Below, one piece after another: positions 51,401-61,664 of a stretch of 64,000 nucleotides of DNA. The notes beneath the pieces were generated by a model, which was not told where the DNA came from, made no database searches, and saw only the letters and a program-made list of their open reading frames with translations. The stretch is from NCBI RefSeq assembly GCF_000740795.1, contig NZ_JGYG01000002.1, positions 1-64,000 on the forward strand, written 5' to 3'. Origin of the DNA: Haematobacter massiliensis (GTDB lineage Bacteria > Pseudomonadota > Alphaproteobacteria > Rhodobacterales > Rhodobacteraceae). The translations under genes were made by a program, and so were the position numbers. Position 1 is the first letter of the stretch. Each line of letters starts with the position of its first letter.

Positions 51401-51922
51401 ATGGCACGCAGACTGATCCTCATTCACCCCGATCCGAGGCTTCGCAAGGTTGCGGAGCCGGTGACGGAAATCACGCCCGAACTGGCGGAGCTTGCGGATG
51501 ACATGCTCGTCACGATGTATGAGGCCCCGGGGCTCGGTCTTGCCGCGCCGCAGATCGGCATATCGAAGCGGCTGATCGTATTGGACTGTGTGAAGGAGGC
51601 GGAGGCCGAGCCGCGTCCCATTGCCATGTTCAACCCCGAAATCCTCTGGAGTTCCGAGGATCGCAGCATCTATGAAGAAGGCTGCCTCTCCATTCCCGAC
51701 CAATATGCCGAAGTGGAGCGCCCCGCCGAGGTGGAGGTGCGCTGGCTCGACCGGGAGGGGCTTGTTCAGCAGGAGCGTTTCGCGGGGCTTTGGGCCACCT
51801 GCGTTCAGCACGAGATCGACCATCTCGATGGCAGGCTGTTCATCGACTACCTCAAACCGCTGCGTCGGCAGATGATCACCCGGAAGATGGAAAAGCTTAA
51901 GCGGGAGCGGGCGCGGGCATGA
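51401..51922 (+). CDS. def: Peptide deformylase
   Basis: Removes the N-formyl group from nascent proteins, 173 residues. All three family motifs are intact: GLGLAAPQIG (44-53), EEGCLSIP with the metal Cys95, and HEIDH (137-141). First of three consecutive def-like genes ahead of fmt, each overlapping the next by ATGA. Judged the principal deformylase. Confidence 0.97.
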   Translation: MARRLILIHPDPRLRKVAEPVTEITPELAELADDMLVTMYEAPGLGLAAPQIGISKRLIVLDCVKEAEAEPRPIAMFNPEILWSSEDRSIYEEGCLSIPDQYAEVERPAEVEVRWLDREGLVQQERFAGLWATCVQHEIDHLDGRLFIDYLKPLRRQMITRKMEKLKRERARA

Positions 51923-52428
51923 GCCGCCGGCGCATCCTCTGCTGGCCGGACCCGGCGCTCCGCCGCAAAGCCGCCCCGGTGGAAGAGATCACCGCAGAGA
52001 TCCGCGATCTGGCCGCCGACCTGCTCGATACGATGTACGCCGCGCCCGGCCGCGGTCTGGCCGCGACCCAGATCGGCGCGATGCACCGCGTTTTCGTGAT
52101 GGACGCGGAATGGAAGACCGGCCCGGCCAATCCCGTCATCATGCTGAACCCGGAGATCGTCTGGTCAGCGTCGGAGCGGGTGCTCTGCGACGAGGGCTGC
52201 CTGTCGCTGCCGGGTATCGTGGTGGCGGTGGAGCGCCCGGCGGAGGTGAAGCTGCGCTGGCAGACGCTGTGCGGCGGAATGCGGGAAGAAAGCTACCGCG
52301 GCTTTGCCGCCGTCTGCGTGCAGCATGAGCGGGATCACCTCGACGGACAGCTCTGCATCGATCTTGTCGGCGATGAGGCACGGGCGATGATCGCCCCGGC
52401 GCTCCGCCGGCTGGAGGCCTCCGCATGA
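51919..52428 (+). CDS. Second peptide deformylase paralogue
   Basis: A 169-residue deformylase-fold protein. The motifs read GRGLAATQIG, DEGCLSLP (Cys94) and HERDH (136-140), so the metal ligands and catalytic Glu are all kept and activity is plausible. Its ATG overlaps the def stop. Confidence 0.93.
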   Translation: MSRRRILCWPDPALRRKAAPVEEITAEIRDLAADLLDTMYAAPGRGLAATQIGAMHRVFVMDAEWKTGPANPVIMLNPEIVWSASERVLCDEGCLSLPGIVVAVERPAEVKLRWQTLCGGMREESYRGFAAVCVQHERDHLDGQLCIDLVGDEARAMIAPALRRLEASA

Positions 52429-52925
52429 TCCGCCCCTTCGTGCCCTGGCCTGACCGCAGGCTCCGCACCCCGGCGGCCCCCGTCACGGAAGTGACCGAGG
52501 AGACCCGGACGATCTGGAACGACATGATCGAAACCATGGATGCCATGCCGGGCTATGGGCTGGCAGGGCCGCAGATCGGCGTGATGCAGCGGCTGGCCGT
52601 GGTGGATTGCTCGGACGAGCGGGGACAGGCCGTGCGCCTGGCAAACCCGGAGATACTGCATGCCTCCGGGCAGTTGCGCATGCATGAGGAAGCCAGCCCC
52701 AACCTGCCCGGCGTCTTCGCCGCGATCGAGCGGCCCCGGGCCGTGACCGTCCGCTTTCTGAACGAGCGTGGGGAGCTGGAGGAAAGGGATTTCGTCGGTC
52801 TGTGGGCGACTTCGGTGCAGCATCAGATCGACCACCTCGAGGGACGCATGTATTTCGACCGTCTGTCCCCTCTGAAGCGGCGGATGCTGCTGGCGAAAGC
52901 GGAGAAACTCACCCGGCGTGCCTGA
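52425..52925 (+). CDS. Degenerate peptide-deformylase paralogue
   Basis: A 166-residue deformylase fold with GYGLAGPQIG kept. The second motif reads EEASPNLP, placing Ser91 where the metal-binding cysteine should be. The third reads HQIDH (133-137), with Gln134 replacing the catalytic Glu. Both metal histidines remain. The reading frame is intact and overlaps its neighbour by ATGA, so it looks like a maintained non-enzymatic relative rather than a fresh pseudogene. Confidence 0.9.
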   Translation: MIRPFVPWPDRRLRTPAAPVTEVTEETRTIWNDMIETMDAMPGYGLAGPQIGVMQRLAVVDCSDERGQAVRLANPEILHASGQLRMHEEASPNLPGVFAAIERPRAVTVRFLNERGELEERDFVGLWATSVQHQIDHLEGRMYFDRLSPLKRRMLLAKAEKLTRRA

Positions 52926-53015
52926 GAGGACGGTCCTTCCCCGGACCCTCGCTGCGCCTCGCCGCCGCGGCGGGGCCGGGCAAAGCGGCCGGGCATCGGA
53001 ACAAGGACATGTGAC

Positions 53016-53915
53016 ATGCGACTGATCTTCATGGGAACACCGGATTTCTCCGTCCCCGTGCTGGAGGCGCTCGTGGCTGCGGGCCATGAGATCGCCGCGG
53101 TCTACTGCCAGCCGCCGCGCCCCGCAGGCCGGGGCAAGCATGAGCGGCCCAGCCCTGTCCAGTCGCGGGCCGAGACGCTGGGACTGACGGTGCGCCATCC
53201 CCGGAGCTTGCGCACCCCCGAGGCGCAGGCCGAATTCGCCGCGTTGCAGGCGGATGTTGCCGTGGTGGTGGCCTATGGCCTCATCCTGCCCAAACCCGTT
53301 CTGGATGCGCCATCGCGGGGCTGTCTCAATATTCACGCCTCGCTTTTGCCGCGCTGGCGGGGGGCCGCGCCGATCCACCGTGCCATTCTTGCCGGCGATA
53401 CGGAAACGGGGGTCTGCATCATGGAGATGGAGGAGGGGCTGGACACCGGGCCGGTGCTGCTCCGCCGGGCAATCTCCATCGGCGCGGAGGAGACCACGGG
53501 GGAGCTGCACGACCGGCTCTCCATTCTCGGAGCAACGGCCATTGTCGAGGCATTGGACCGGCTGGAGGAGCTGACCGCCATCCCGCAGGGGGAGGATGGC
53601 GTGACCTATGCCGCGAAGATCGACAAGGCCGAGGCGCGGATCGACTGGACCCGCCCGGCCAAGGAGGTCGACCGGCTGATCCGCGGGCTGTCTCCCTTTC
53701 CCGGCGCATGGTGCCTTGCGGAGACGGAGCGGTTGAAGCTTCTCCGCTCGCGGCCCGTGGCGGGAGGGGGTGGGCCCGGGCAGGTCATCGGGACGTTCAC
53801 GGTTGCCTGCGGAGAGGGCGCCGTGGAAATCACCCTCGCCCAGCGGGAAGGGAAACGGCCGATGGTGCCGGAGGATCTGCTGCGCGGGTTCCGTTTGCCT
53901 GAGGTGCTGGGCTAG
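53016..53915 (+). CDS. fmt: Methionyl-tRNA formyltransferase
   Basis: Formylates initiator Met-tRNA, 299 residues. Landmarks are the N-terminal [18 protein letters not shown], the formyl-THF site and catalytic [30 protein letters not shown]-like [11 protein letters not shown], and the C-terminal OB-like domain with FPGAWC. GTGACATG start region preceded by AAGGA. Functionally opposite to Def, and the def-fmt pairing is usual. Confidence 0.96.
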   Translation: MRLIFMGTPDFSVPVLEALVAAGHEIAAVYCQPPRPAGRGKHERPSPVQSRAETLGLTVRHPRSLRTPEAQAEFAALQADVAVVVAYGLILPKPVLDAPSRGCLNIHASLLPRWRGAAPIHRAILAGDTETGVCIMEMEEGLDTGPVLLRRAISIGAEETTGELHDRLSILGATAIVEALDRLEELTAIPQGEDGVTYAAKIDKAEARIDWTRPAKEVDRLIRGLSPFPGAWCLAETERLKLLRSRPVAGGGGPGQVIGTFTVACGEGAVEITLAQREGKRPMVPEDLLRGFRLPEVLG

Positions 53916-53929
53916 GACGGGGGCGGCGC

Positions 53930-54553
53930 TTACCGACGGGGCGGGCGCGGCTTGTAGCTTGGCAGGCGCCAGCCGAAGATCAGGCTCCCGGCGCGCAATC
54001 CGAAGGTGACGATCCCGCCGATCAGCGCCGCCGTCGGCCCGCTTTCCGACAGGCCGAGGCAGAGGGAGACAGCGAGCGCCCCTCCCGCCGCCGCGGTGAC
54101 ATAAAGCTCCCCCTGGCGGAGAACCATTGGCACTTCATTGCTCACCACATCCCGCATCAGCCCGCCAAGACAACCGGTGATGACCCCCATGATGATGCAG
54201 ATGCTCCAGGGCTGACCCATGCCTGCGGCGATGTTCACACCCGCGGGCACGGCGATGGCCAGGGCCACGGCATCGCACCACAGGATCGCGCGCGCTCGGC
54301 TTTCCAGACGCGGCGCCAGAAAGAACACCAGCGTGGCCGCAACCGCGGCGACGAGCAGCATCCCGGGCCGGCCGATCCAGAACACCGGATCACGCTGAAG
54401 CAGCACGTCCCGCACCGTGCCGCCCCCCACGGCGGTCAGACAGGCAAGAAACAGGAAGCCGATCGGATCGAGCTGCGCCCGGCTTGCCGCCAGTGCCCCG
54501 GTGAGCGCGAAGACGAACACTGACGCCGCGTCCAGCCACACACCGAAACCCAT
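53930..54553 (-). CDS. TRIC/UPF0126-type cation channel family membrane protein
   Basis: A 207-residue membrane protein with about seven hydrophobic segments and the tandem glycine motif of the UPF0126/TRIC family (GGGTVRDVLLQR and GGLMRDVVSNE). Family members form trimeric cation channels. Substrate and role here are unknown. Three bases separate it from rnhA upstream, so ispH-rnhA and this gene form an operon. Confidence 0.9.
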   Translation of the reverse strand: MGFGVWLDAASVFVFALTGALAASRAQLDPIGFLFLACLTAVGGGTVRDVLLQRDPVFWIGRPGMLLVAAVAATLVFFLAPRLESRARAILWCDAVALAIAVPAGVNIAAGMGQPWSICIIMGVITGCLGGLMRDVVSNEVPMVLRQGELYVTAAAGGALAVSLCLGLSESGPTAALIGGIVTFGLRAGSLIFGWRLPSYKPRPPRR

Positions 54554-54555
54554 GT

Positions 54556-55017
54556 TCAGTTCTTGCCCGGCTTGTAGGGGGCCATGGCGTGCCGGGCGAG
54601 CTCATCCGCCCGTTCGTTCTCCGCATGGCCGGCATGGCCCTTGATCCATTGCCACGTCACCTTGTGCGGGCTGCGGGCAGCATCCAGCCTTTGCCACAGG
54701 TCGCTGTTCTTCACCGGCTTGTTGGTGGAGGTTTTCCAGCCGTTCCGCTTCCAGCCGTGGATCCACTCCGACACGCCGTTCTTCACATAGGCCGAATCGG
54801 TCACCACCGTGATGTCGGACGGCCGCGATAGCGCCTCCAGTGCGGAGATCGCAGCCATCAGCTCCATGCGGTTGTTGGTGGTCAGCGCCTCGCCACCGGA
54901 CAGCGTGCGTTCCTTGAGCACGGTCTCCCCGTCACGGGCGATCATCAGGACACCCCAGCCACCGGGGCCGGGATTGCCGGAGCAGGCTCCGTCGGTATAG
55001 GCAAAGATGTCGGTCAT
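54556..55017 (-). CDS. rnhA: Ribonuclease HI
   Basis: Degrades RNA in RNA-DNA hybrids, 153 residues. The catalytic carboxylates lie in [38 protein letters not shown] and [15 protein letters not shown]. Complete and of normal size. Downstream of ispH by 40 bases. Confidence 0.97.
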   Translation of the reverse strand: MTDIFAYTDGACSGNPGPGGWGVLMIARDGETVLKERTLSGGEALTTNNRMELMAAISALEALSRPSDITVVTDSAYVKNGVSEWIHGWKRNGWKTSTNKPVKNSDLWQRLDAARSPHKVTWQWIKGHAGHAENERADELARHAMAPYKPGKN

Positions 55018-55057
55018 CGGGACGAGGTAGCGGCAGCACGTGCGGCCCGCAAGCCCC

Positions 55058-56008
55058 TCACGCAGGGATGCGGAGTGCGCGGGGCACCTTGAACTCGATG
55101 TCCTCCACGGCGGTTTCCACGATATCGACGGTCACATCGAATCGGGCGCGGAAGGCGTCGAGTACCTCCTCCACCAGCACCTCCGGCGCGGAAGCACCTG
55201 CCGTCACGCCGATGGCAGAGGGCGTTCCCAGCGCACGCCAGTCGATATCGGCGGCCCGCTGCACAAGCTGGGCATAGTCGCAGCCCGCTGCACGCCCGAC
55301 TTCGACCAACCGCCGGGAATTCGACGAATTGGGCGATCCCAGCACGAAGAGCGCGGCGATCTTCGGAGCAATCGCCTTCACCGCGGCCTGACGGTTGGTG
55401 GTGGCGTAGCAAATATCCTCATGCGCGGGGACCATGATCTCGGGGAAGCGGCGGCGGAGGGCCGCGACGATCCCCGCCGTATCATCGACGGAGAGCGTGG
55501 TCTGGGTGATCACCGCAAGCTGCGAAGGGTCGCGGACCGTGATCCGGGCCACATCCGCCTCCGTCTCCACCAGGATCACCTCGCCTTCCGGGAGCTGGCC
55601 CATGGTGCCCAGCGTCTCCGGGTGTCCGGCATGACCGACCATGATGAGCTGCCGTCCGACGCTGTTGTGGCGGGCGGCCTCGTTATGGACTTTCGTCACC
55701 AGCGGGCAGGTGGCATCCACGTGGATGAGGTTGCGCCGCTCGGCTTCTGCAGGAACGGCCTTCGGCACCCCATGCGCGGAAAAGACGACCGGCCGGTCGT
55801 CGGGGCAGTCGTCCAGCTCCTCCACGAAAACGGCGCCTTTGGCGCGAAGTTCGTCTACCACGTATTTGTTGTGGACGATCTCATGGCGGACATAGACGGG
55901 GGCGCCCCACTTCTCGATGGCCATCTCCACGATGCGGATGGCCCGGTCCACGCCGGCGCAAAAGCCACGCGGGGCGGCGAGATACAGGTGGAGAGAAGGT
56001 CGCGTCAT
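55058..56008 (-). CDS. ispH: 4-hydroxy-3-methylbut-2-enyl diphosphate reductase
   Basis: Last step of the MEP isoprenoid pathway, a 4Fe-4S enzyme of 316 residues. Cluster cysteines are in [26 protein letters not shown] and the late positions around [14 protein letters not shown] and GCDYAQ. The conserved glutamate is in [11 protein letters not shown] context. First gene of ispH-rnhA-TRIC. Confidence 0.96.
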   Translation of the reverse strand: MTRPSLHLYLAAPRGFCAGVDRAIRIVEMAIEKWGAPVYVRHEIVHNKYVVDELRAKGAVFVEELDDCPDDRPVVFSAHGVPKAVPAEAERRNLIHVDATCPLVTKVHNEAARHNSVGRQLIMVGHAGHPETLGTMGQLPEGEVILVETEADVARITVRDPSQLAVITQTTLSVDDTAGIVAALRRRFPEIMVPAHEDICYATTNRQAAVKAIAPKIAALFVLGSPNSSNSRRLVEVGRAAGCDYAQLVQRAADIDWRALGTPSAIGVTAGASAPEVLVEEVLDAFRARFDVTVDIVETAVEDIEFKVPRALRIPA

Positions 56009-56128
56009 ATCTGGATATCTGGCCCGTTTGTAAAGGCGAAGGCCATATCTAACCTGTTAACCGCCCCGGATCCAGTCGAGCGCAGAAGATCCCCGCAGAC
56101 AGCGTGGTGCCAGCGGGGATCGCGATCA

Positions 56129-56704
56129 TCATACAGGCGTCGTCGCCTCGTTCTCTTCACGTATGTCGCGCGGCTCGCGCGGCGGGCGCCCGATCACGTC
56201 ACGCAGTTCGTCCAGTTCGATGAAGTTATCGGCCTGCCGACGCAGTTCGTCCGCAATCATGGGGGGCTGCGACCGGATGGTGGAGACGACGGAGACCCGC
56301 ACACCCTGCCGCTGAAGGCTTTCAACGAGCGGCTTGAAATCACCGTCGCCGGAAAAGAGCACGATGTGATCGACGCGGGGGGCGAGTTCCATGGCATCGA
56401 CGGTCAGTTCGATGTCCATGTTGCCCTTGACCTTGCGACGGCCCTGACTGTCGGTATATTCCTTCGCAGGCTTGGTCACCATGGCGAAGCCGTTGTAATG
56501 CAGCCAGTCAACCAACGGACGGATGGGCGAGTATTCGTCATTCTCCAGCAGGGCGGTATAATAGAACGCTCGCAGAAGCTTGCCGCGACGCATGAATTCC
56601 TGCCGCAGCAATTTGTAGTCGATGTCAAAGCCAAGGGCCTTGGCAGCGGCATAAAGGTTGGAGCCGTCTATAAAGAGCGCCAGCCTTTCGTCCTTGTAAA
56701 ACAT
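56129..56704 (-). CDS. NYN-domain (LabA/DUF88-type) protein
   Basis: A 191-residue protein of the LabA/DUF88 subfamily of NYN/PIN-like domains, putative ribonucleases. The acidic residues of the fold are visible in ALFIDGSNLYAAAKALGF, KGNMDIELTVDAMEL and VLFSGDGDFKPLVE. Function in this organism unknown; possible RNA processing. Divergent from folK. Confidence 0.88.
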   Translation of the reverse strand: MFYKDERLALFIDGSNLYAAAKALGFDIDYKLLRQEFMRRGKLLRAFYYTALLENDEYSPIRPLVDWLHYNGFAMVTKPAKEYTDSQGRRKVKGNMDIELTVDAMELAPRVDHIVLFSGDGDFKPLVESLQRQGVRVSVVSTIRSQPPMIADELRRQADNFIELDELRDVIGRPPREPRDIREENEATTPV

Positions 56705-56859
56705 TTAATCCCCTTTCGAATGCAGGCCGAGCCGAGAATCACTTTTCCGGGAGTGAGGCGGAAGAAAAACAGAACGACCTGCCAAGTAAGGGAATCTGGA
56801 ATAATCGTCCCACAATCACAAGCCCCAGTTGTCCGAGCGCCTCAAAAGTTGATACACAT

Positions 56860-57483
56860 ATGACCCAAGCCTTTGTTGCTCTTGGAAGTAACCTAACGTC
56901 GCGTGACACGGCACCGCCGCTAATCCTCGCCACTGCCCTCAAACTGCTTCGTCTGAACGCGGTCAATCCGACCGGTCTCAGCCTTCTGTACGCAACGCCC
57001 GCCTTTCCTGCGGGTTCCGGCCCCGACTTTGTCAATGCCGTGATCGCTGCCGAAGTTGGCGATATGCCGCCGATGCACGTGCTCTCGCGACTACACCTGG
57101 TGGAAAGTGCGCTGGGACGGGAGCGGTCTGTCCGCTGGGGGGCGCGGACCGCCGATCTTGATCTCATCGCGATGGGGGATTCCATCTTGCCGGAGGAGGC
57201 GACGTGGCAGCAATGGCGGAACCTTTCCCCGGCGCGGCAGCAGCAGGAGGCGCCGGTATCGCTTATCCTGCCGCATCCCCGCTTGCAGGACCGGGCCTTC
57301 GTCCTTGTGCCCATGGCGGATGTTGCCGGCGACTGGCGGCACCCTGTCACGGGGCTTTCGGTGGCCGAGATGCTCGCAAGCCTGCCCGAAGCCGCGCGTC
57401 GTGACGTCGTGCCGCTCGCTGCACCGCCGGCGGAGTGGCGGCTTCAAACGAGCGCTCTTCCCTTGCCGGGCGGACGGGAGTAA
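56860..57483 (+). CDS. folK: 6-hydroxymethyl-7,8-dihydropterin pyrophosphokinase
   Basis: Folate pathway kinase (HPPK), 207 residues. Family motifs are VALGSNL at the N-terminus, RWGARTADLDLI with the Mg-binding aspartates, and LPHPRLQDRAFVLVPM. About 155 bases separate it from rpoZ. Confidence 0.93.
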   Translation: MTQAFVALGSNLTSRDTAPPLILATALKLLRLNAVNPTGLSLLYATPAFPAGSGPDFVNAVIAAEVGDMPPMHVLSRLHLVESALGRERSVRWGARTADLDLIAMGDSILPEEATWQQWRNLSPARQQQEAPVSLILPHPRLQDRAFVLVPMADVAGDWRHPVTGLSVAEMLASLPEAARRDVVPLAAPPAEWRLQTSALPLPGGRE

Positions 57484-57574
57484 CAAGACCTGCGTCTTGC
57501 CCTGCCGTGAAGGTTCTGCGGCAGCCACCCGTCAGGCCCCCGGGTCCGTGGGACGGGCTGTTGCGTTTCACGGG

Positions 57575-57603
57575 TTGTCAAGCCGGATCGCAGGGCATAG
57601 ATA
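57575..57603 (+). promoter_or_regulatory. Candidate promoter for the rpoZ-rel block
   Basis: TTGTCA (57575-57580) and TAGATA (57598-57603) are separated by 17 bases, resembling sigma-70 elements, 35 bases before the rpoZ start. The -10 match is weak. A Shine-Dalgarno GGAG follows near 57629. Confidence 0.4.
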
Positions 57604-57637
57604 GGCCCTTCCACAGGTTTACCCGATTGGAGCAGCC

Positions 57638-57991
57638 ATGGCCCGCGTGACGGTAGAAGATTGCGTCGACAAGGTTCCGAACCGCTTCGAGCTCGTTTTG
57701 CTCGCGGCGCACCGGGCGCGTGAAATCGCGTCGGGCAGCGTGCTGACGGTTGATCGGGACAACGACAAGAACCCCGTCGTCGCGCTCCGCGAAGTGGCGG
57801 AGGAAACCCAGTCCGCCGACGATCTCCGCGAGCGGCTGATCGCCTCGAATCAGACCCAGATCGAGGTCGACGAACCCGAGGACGACGAGATGGCGCTCCT
57901 CATGGGTGCGGAACTCGACCGCCCGGCGCAGGATGACATGAGCGAGGAGCGGATGCTCCGCGCCCTCATGGAAGCCCAAGGGGAACACTGA
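57638..57991 (+). CDS. rpoZ: RNA polymerase omega subunit
   Basis: Omega subunit, 117 residues. It has the family N-terminus [20 protein letters not shown] and HRAREIASG, with an acidic C-terminal extension usual in alphaproteobacteria. Followed by the rel/spoT gene, a conserved pairing. Confidence 0.96.
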   Translation: MARVTVEDCVDKVPNRFELVLLAAHRAREIASGSVLTVDRDNDKNPVVALREVAEETQSADDLRERLIASNQTQIEVDEPEDDEMALLMGAELDRPAQDDMSEERMLRALMEAQGEH

Positions 57992-58040
57992 GACGGTCGC
58001 CCTCAACGACTCCCTCGATACAAGAACGACGCGCCAGGCG

Positions 58041-60158
58041 ATGATCGACGTCGAAGACCTCATCGCGCTGGTGCGCAACTACAATCCCCGGTGCAATGCC
58101 GACCTCATCCGGCTCGCCTACGGTTTCGGGCGGGAGATGCATCGGGGCCAGTATCGCCATTCGGGCGAGGAATACTTCACTCATCCCGTCGCCGTTGCCG
58201 CCATCCTGACGGAACAGCGGCTGGATGATGCGACGATCGTGACCGCGCTGCTCCACGACACGCTGGAGGACACGCGCGCCACCTTCGAGGAACTCGAACA
58301 ACTTTTCGGCCGCGATATCGCCGAGCTCGTCGAGGGGGTGACGAAACTCACCAATCTCCAGCTGTCCTCCGTGGAATCGAAGCAGGCGGAAAACTTCCGC
58401 AAGTTGCTCATGGCCATGTCGAAGGATTTGCGCGTCATCCTCGTCAAGCTGGCGGACCGCCTCCACAATATGCGGACGATCAAGTCCATGCGCCCGGAGA
58501 AGCAGGTGCAGAAGGCGCGCGAGACGATGGACATCTTTGCCCCGCTCGCCGGCCGCATGGGGATGCAATGGATGCGGGAGGAGCTGGAGGATCTGGCCTT
58601 CCGCGTGCTGAATCCCGAGGCCCGAAATTCCATCATCCGCCGCTTCCTGACGCTTCAGCGGGAGACGGGGGATGTGGTGCACCGCATCACCGCCGACATT
58701 CGTATCGAACTGGAGAAGGCGGGGGTGGAGGCCGATGTTTATGGCCGCGCCAAGAAGCCCTATTCCATCTGGCGCAAGATGACGGAGAAGCAGCTCTCCT
58801 TCTCCCGCCTGTCGGACATCTACGGCTTCCGCATCATCACACGGACGGAGCCGGACTGCTACCGCACCCTCGGCATCATCCATACCCGCTGGCGTGCGGT
58901 TCCCGAGCGTTTCAAGGACTATATCAGCCAGCCGAAACTGAACGGCTACCGCTCCATCCACACCACCGTCGCCGCGCGTGACGGCAAGCGGGTGGAGGTG
59001 CAGATCCGCACCCGTCAGATGCATGAGGTGGCGGAGGCCGGGGTCGCCGCGCACTGGTCCTATCGCGACGGGGTCCGCTCGCAGAACCCGTTTGCCGTCG
59101 ATCCCACGAAATGGCTCGCGACCCTCACCGAACGCTACGATTCGGAGGATTACGACGAGTTTCTCGAGCATGTGAAGCTCGAGATGTATTCCGATCAGGT
59201 GTTCTGCTTCACCCCGAAGGGTGAGGTCATCCAGCTTCCCCGCGGCGCGACGCCTCTGGATTTTGCCTATGCCATCCACACGCGGATCGGCAATTCGACG
59301 GTTTCGGCCAAGGTGGACGGCATCCGCGTGCCGCTCTGGACAAGGCTGAAGAACGGCCAGTCGGTGGAGATCATCACGGCGGAGGGCCAGCGCCCGCAGA
59401 CCACCTGGATCGACATCGTCAAGACCGGCCGCGCCAAGGCTGCTATCCGCCGCTCGCTGCGCGAGGAGGACCGGGGCCGGTTCATCCGGCTGGGGCAGGA
59501 GCTGATCCGCGTGGCCTTCGAGCAGCTGGGCCGCAAGCCGACGGACAAGGCGCTGCGCACCGTGGCGCGGATGCTCGGCCTGCCGGATGCGGACGAGCTT
59601 CTGGCGCGCGTAGGCTCCGCCGAGATCGCCGCCCGTCATGTGGTGGAAACGCTCTATCCGGAACTGGTCGCAGAACGGGCCGATGAGGTGGACGTGCAGC
59701 GGCCGGTACTCGGCCTCGCACCCGATCAGCCTTTCCGTCGCGCCATGTGCTGTCAGCCGGTGCCGGGGGAGCGGATCGTCGGCATCACCTATCGCGGCAA
59801 GGGGGTCGTCGCCCACGGTATCGACTGTCCCGTGCTGGCGGAATTCGAGAGCCAGCCGGAACGCTGGGTCGATCTGCACTGGACCCCCGGACGGCATCCG
59901 CCGATCCACACCGTCTCCTTCCGCCTGACCATCCTGAACGGGGTGGGCGTTCTGGGCCGCATCTGCACCGTTTTTGGCGAGCAGAAGGCGAATATCGTCG
60001 ATCTCCACTTCCTCGACCGCAAGCCCGACTATCACACCATCGCGGTGGAGGCAGATCTGCGGGATGCGGAGCATCTCCACAAGCTGATGACGGCGCTTGA
60101 GGCAGAAAGCGAGTTGACCCAGCTCGATCGGGTCCGCGATCCGACCTGCAAGCCCTGA
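58041..60158 (+). CDS. Bifunctional (p)ppGpp synthetase/hydrolase
   Basis: RelA/SpoT homologue (Rsh), 705 residues, making and degrading (p)ppGpp. The HD hydrolase part keeps VTALLHDTLEDT (residues about 65-76). The synthetase domain has GFRIITRTEPDCY and RVEVQIRTRQMHEVAE. A TGS domain (FCFTPKGEVIQLPRGATPLD) and a C-terminal ACT domain complete it. Hydrolase motifs are intact, so it is probably bifunctional. Confidence 0.96.
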   Translation: MIDVEDLIALVRNYNPRCNADLIRLAYGFGREMHRGQYRHSGEEYFTHPVAVAAILTEQRLDDATIVTALLHDTLEDTRATFEELEQLFGRDIAELVEGVTKLTNLQLSSVESKQAENFRKLLMAMSKDLRVILVKLADRLHNMRTIKSMRPEKQVQKARETMDIFAPLAGRMGMQWMREELEDLAFRVLNPEARNSIIRRFLTLQRETGDVVHRITADIRIELEKAGVEADVYGRAKKPYSIWRKMTEKQLSFSRLSDIYGFRIITRTEPDCYRTLGIIHTRWRAVPERFKDYISQPKLNGYRSIHTTVAARDGKRVEVQIRTRQMHEVAEAGVAAHWSYRDGVRSQNPFAVDPTKWLATLTERYDSEDYDEFLEHVKLEMYSDQVFCFTPKGEVIQLPRGATPLDFAYAIHTRIGNSTVSAKVDGIRVPLWTRLKNGQSVEIITAEGQRPQTTWIDIVKTGRAKAAIRRSLREEDRGRFIRLGQELIRVAFEQLGRKPTDKALRTVARMLGLPDADELLARVGSAEIAARHVVETLYPELVAERADEVDVQRPVLGLAPDQPFRRAMCCQPVPGERIVGITYRGKGVVAHGIDCPVLAEFESQPERWVDLHWTPGRHPPIHTVSFRLTILNGVGVLGRICTVFGEQKANIVDLHFLDRKPDYHTIAVEADLRDAEHLHKLMTALEAESELTQLDRVRDPTCKP

Positions 60159-60177
60159 CGCGCGGTGGGAGGCTCCA

Positions 60178-60828
60178 GTGTTCAGGCGCCGCACTCCCCG
60201 GTCCCGCTGGCGCTCCGTAAGGGAGTTGCTCTATCCCTCCGGCGGCTGGCTCAGGGCGTCGAGCTATGTCTGGCACCGCCTGCGCCGACTGCCCGATGAT
60301 CCAAGCCGGGTGGCACGAGGAATCGCGGCGGGGGTGTTCATCTCCTTCACGCCGTTCTTCGGGCTGCACTTCCTTGGCGCGGCGCTGATCGCCTGGGCGA
60401 TCCGCGGCAACATTCCGGCCGCGCTCATCGCGACCTTCGCCGGAAATCCCCTGACCTTTCCGCTGATCGCCACGGCCTCGCTCGAGGTGGGGTATCTGTT
60501 CACGCCGCACGACGCCCATGTGCCGATCTATCGGCTGCCGGTGGAGTTTTCTTATGCCTCGGGGGAGCTGTGGCACAACATACGCGCGCTGTTCGGGCAG
60601 GGAGAAATGCACTGGGGCTTTCTGTCCCGGTTCTGGCGGGACATCTTCCTGCCATATCTTGTGGGCGGGTTGTTCACCGGACTTGCCGCCGCCGTCGTGG
60701 CCTATGCATTGTTGCTGCCCCTGCTGCAGACCTATCGCCGCGCGCGCCTTCGGAGGGTGGAGGAGCGGTTGCAGCGGGCGCGGGCAAAATATGCAGAGGA
60801 GGCTGACGACGACGGGTCAAACCGCTAG
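60178..60828 (+). CDS. DUF2062 family membrane protein
   Basis: A 216-residue protein with a basic N-terminus, then hydrophobic helices in the DUF2062 pattern (GVFISFTPFFGLHFLGAAL and ATFAGNPLTFPL). The start is GTG at 60178. Commonly found between rel/spoT and pdxJ in rhodobacterial genomes. Function unknown. Confidence 0.87.
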   Translation: MFRRRTPRSRWRSVRELLYPSGGWLRASSYVWHRLRRLPDDPSRVARGIAAGVFISFTPFFGLHFLGAALIAWAIRGNIPAALIATFAGNPLTFPLIATASLEVGYLFTPHDAHVPIYRLPVEFSYASGELWHNIRALFGQGEMHWGFLSRFWRDIFLPYLVGGLFTGLAAAVVAYALLLPLLQTYRRARLRRVEERLQRARAKYAEEADDDGSNR

Positions 60829-60881
60829 TGTCGCCCGCAAATGATCTTGCTCCTGCTGAAGACGCCGCGAAGGAATAACAG

Positions 60882-61664
60882 ATGCCCGCTACCAGACCGC
60901 TCGGAAAGCTCCGCCTCGGGGTCAATATCGACCATGTCGCGACGGTCCGAAACGCGCGCGGGGGCGACTGGCCCGATCCTGTCCGCGCGGCAAAGCTGGC
61001 GGAAGCGGCGGGCGCGGACGGCATCACCGCCCATCTGCGCGAGGATCGCCGCCATATCCGCGATGCGGACATGGAGCGTCTGGCCACCGAACTGGGCGTG
61101 CCGCTGAATTTTGAAATGGCCGCGACGGAGGAGATGCGGGCCCTCGCGCTCCGCCTGCGTCCCCATGCCTGCTGCCTCGTGCCAGAGCGGCGGGAGGAGC
61201 GGACGACGGAGGGCGGGCTGGACGTGGCGGGCGACGCGGCGCGCCTGCGCGATTACGTGGGGGCGCTTGCGGAGGCGGGTATCCGCGTGTCGCTGTTCAT
61301 CGGCCATGAGGCGCGACAGATCGAAGCCGCCGCCGCGGTGGGTGCGGCCGTGGTCGAGCTGCACACCGGTGCCTACTGCGATTTTCATGCGGAGGGCCGC
61401 ACGGCGGAGCGGGATGCGGAGCTGGCCTCGCTCCGCGCCGGGTCCGCCCGCGCGCATGGTCTGGGGTTGGAGGTTCATGCCGGACACGGGCTTTCGTTCG
61501 AGACGGTGGCGCCGGTCGCGGCATTTCCGGAGGTGATGGAGCTGAACATAGGCCATTTTCTCATCGGTGAGGCGATCTTCACCGGACTCGGCCCCGCCAT
61601 TGAGGGGATGCGTCAGCGGATGGACGCGGCCCGCATCGCGGCCTTTGGCGGAGCGGTGATGTGA
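60882..61664 (+). CDS. pdxJ: Pyridoxine 5'-phosphate synthase
   Basis: Final ring-closing enzyme of DXP-dependent vitamin B6 synthesis, 260 residues. Motifs include [36 protein letters not shown] and the C-terminal [14 protein letters not shown]. Its stop overlaps the acpS start. Confidence 0.96.
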   Translation: MPATRPLGKLRLGVNIDHVATVRNARGGDWPDPVRAAKLAEAAGADGITAHLREDRRHIRDADMERLATELGVPLNFEMAATEEMRALALRLRPHACCLVPERREERTTEGGLDVAGDAARLRDYVGALAEAGIRVSLFIGHEARQIEAAAAVGAAVVELHTGAYCDFHAEGRTAERDAELASLRAGSARAHGLGLEVHAGHGLSFETVAPVAAFPEVMELNIGHFLIGEAIFTGLGPAIEGMRQRMDAARIAAFGGAVM

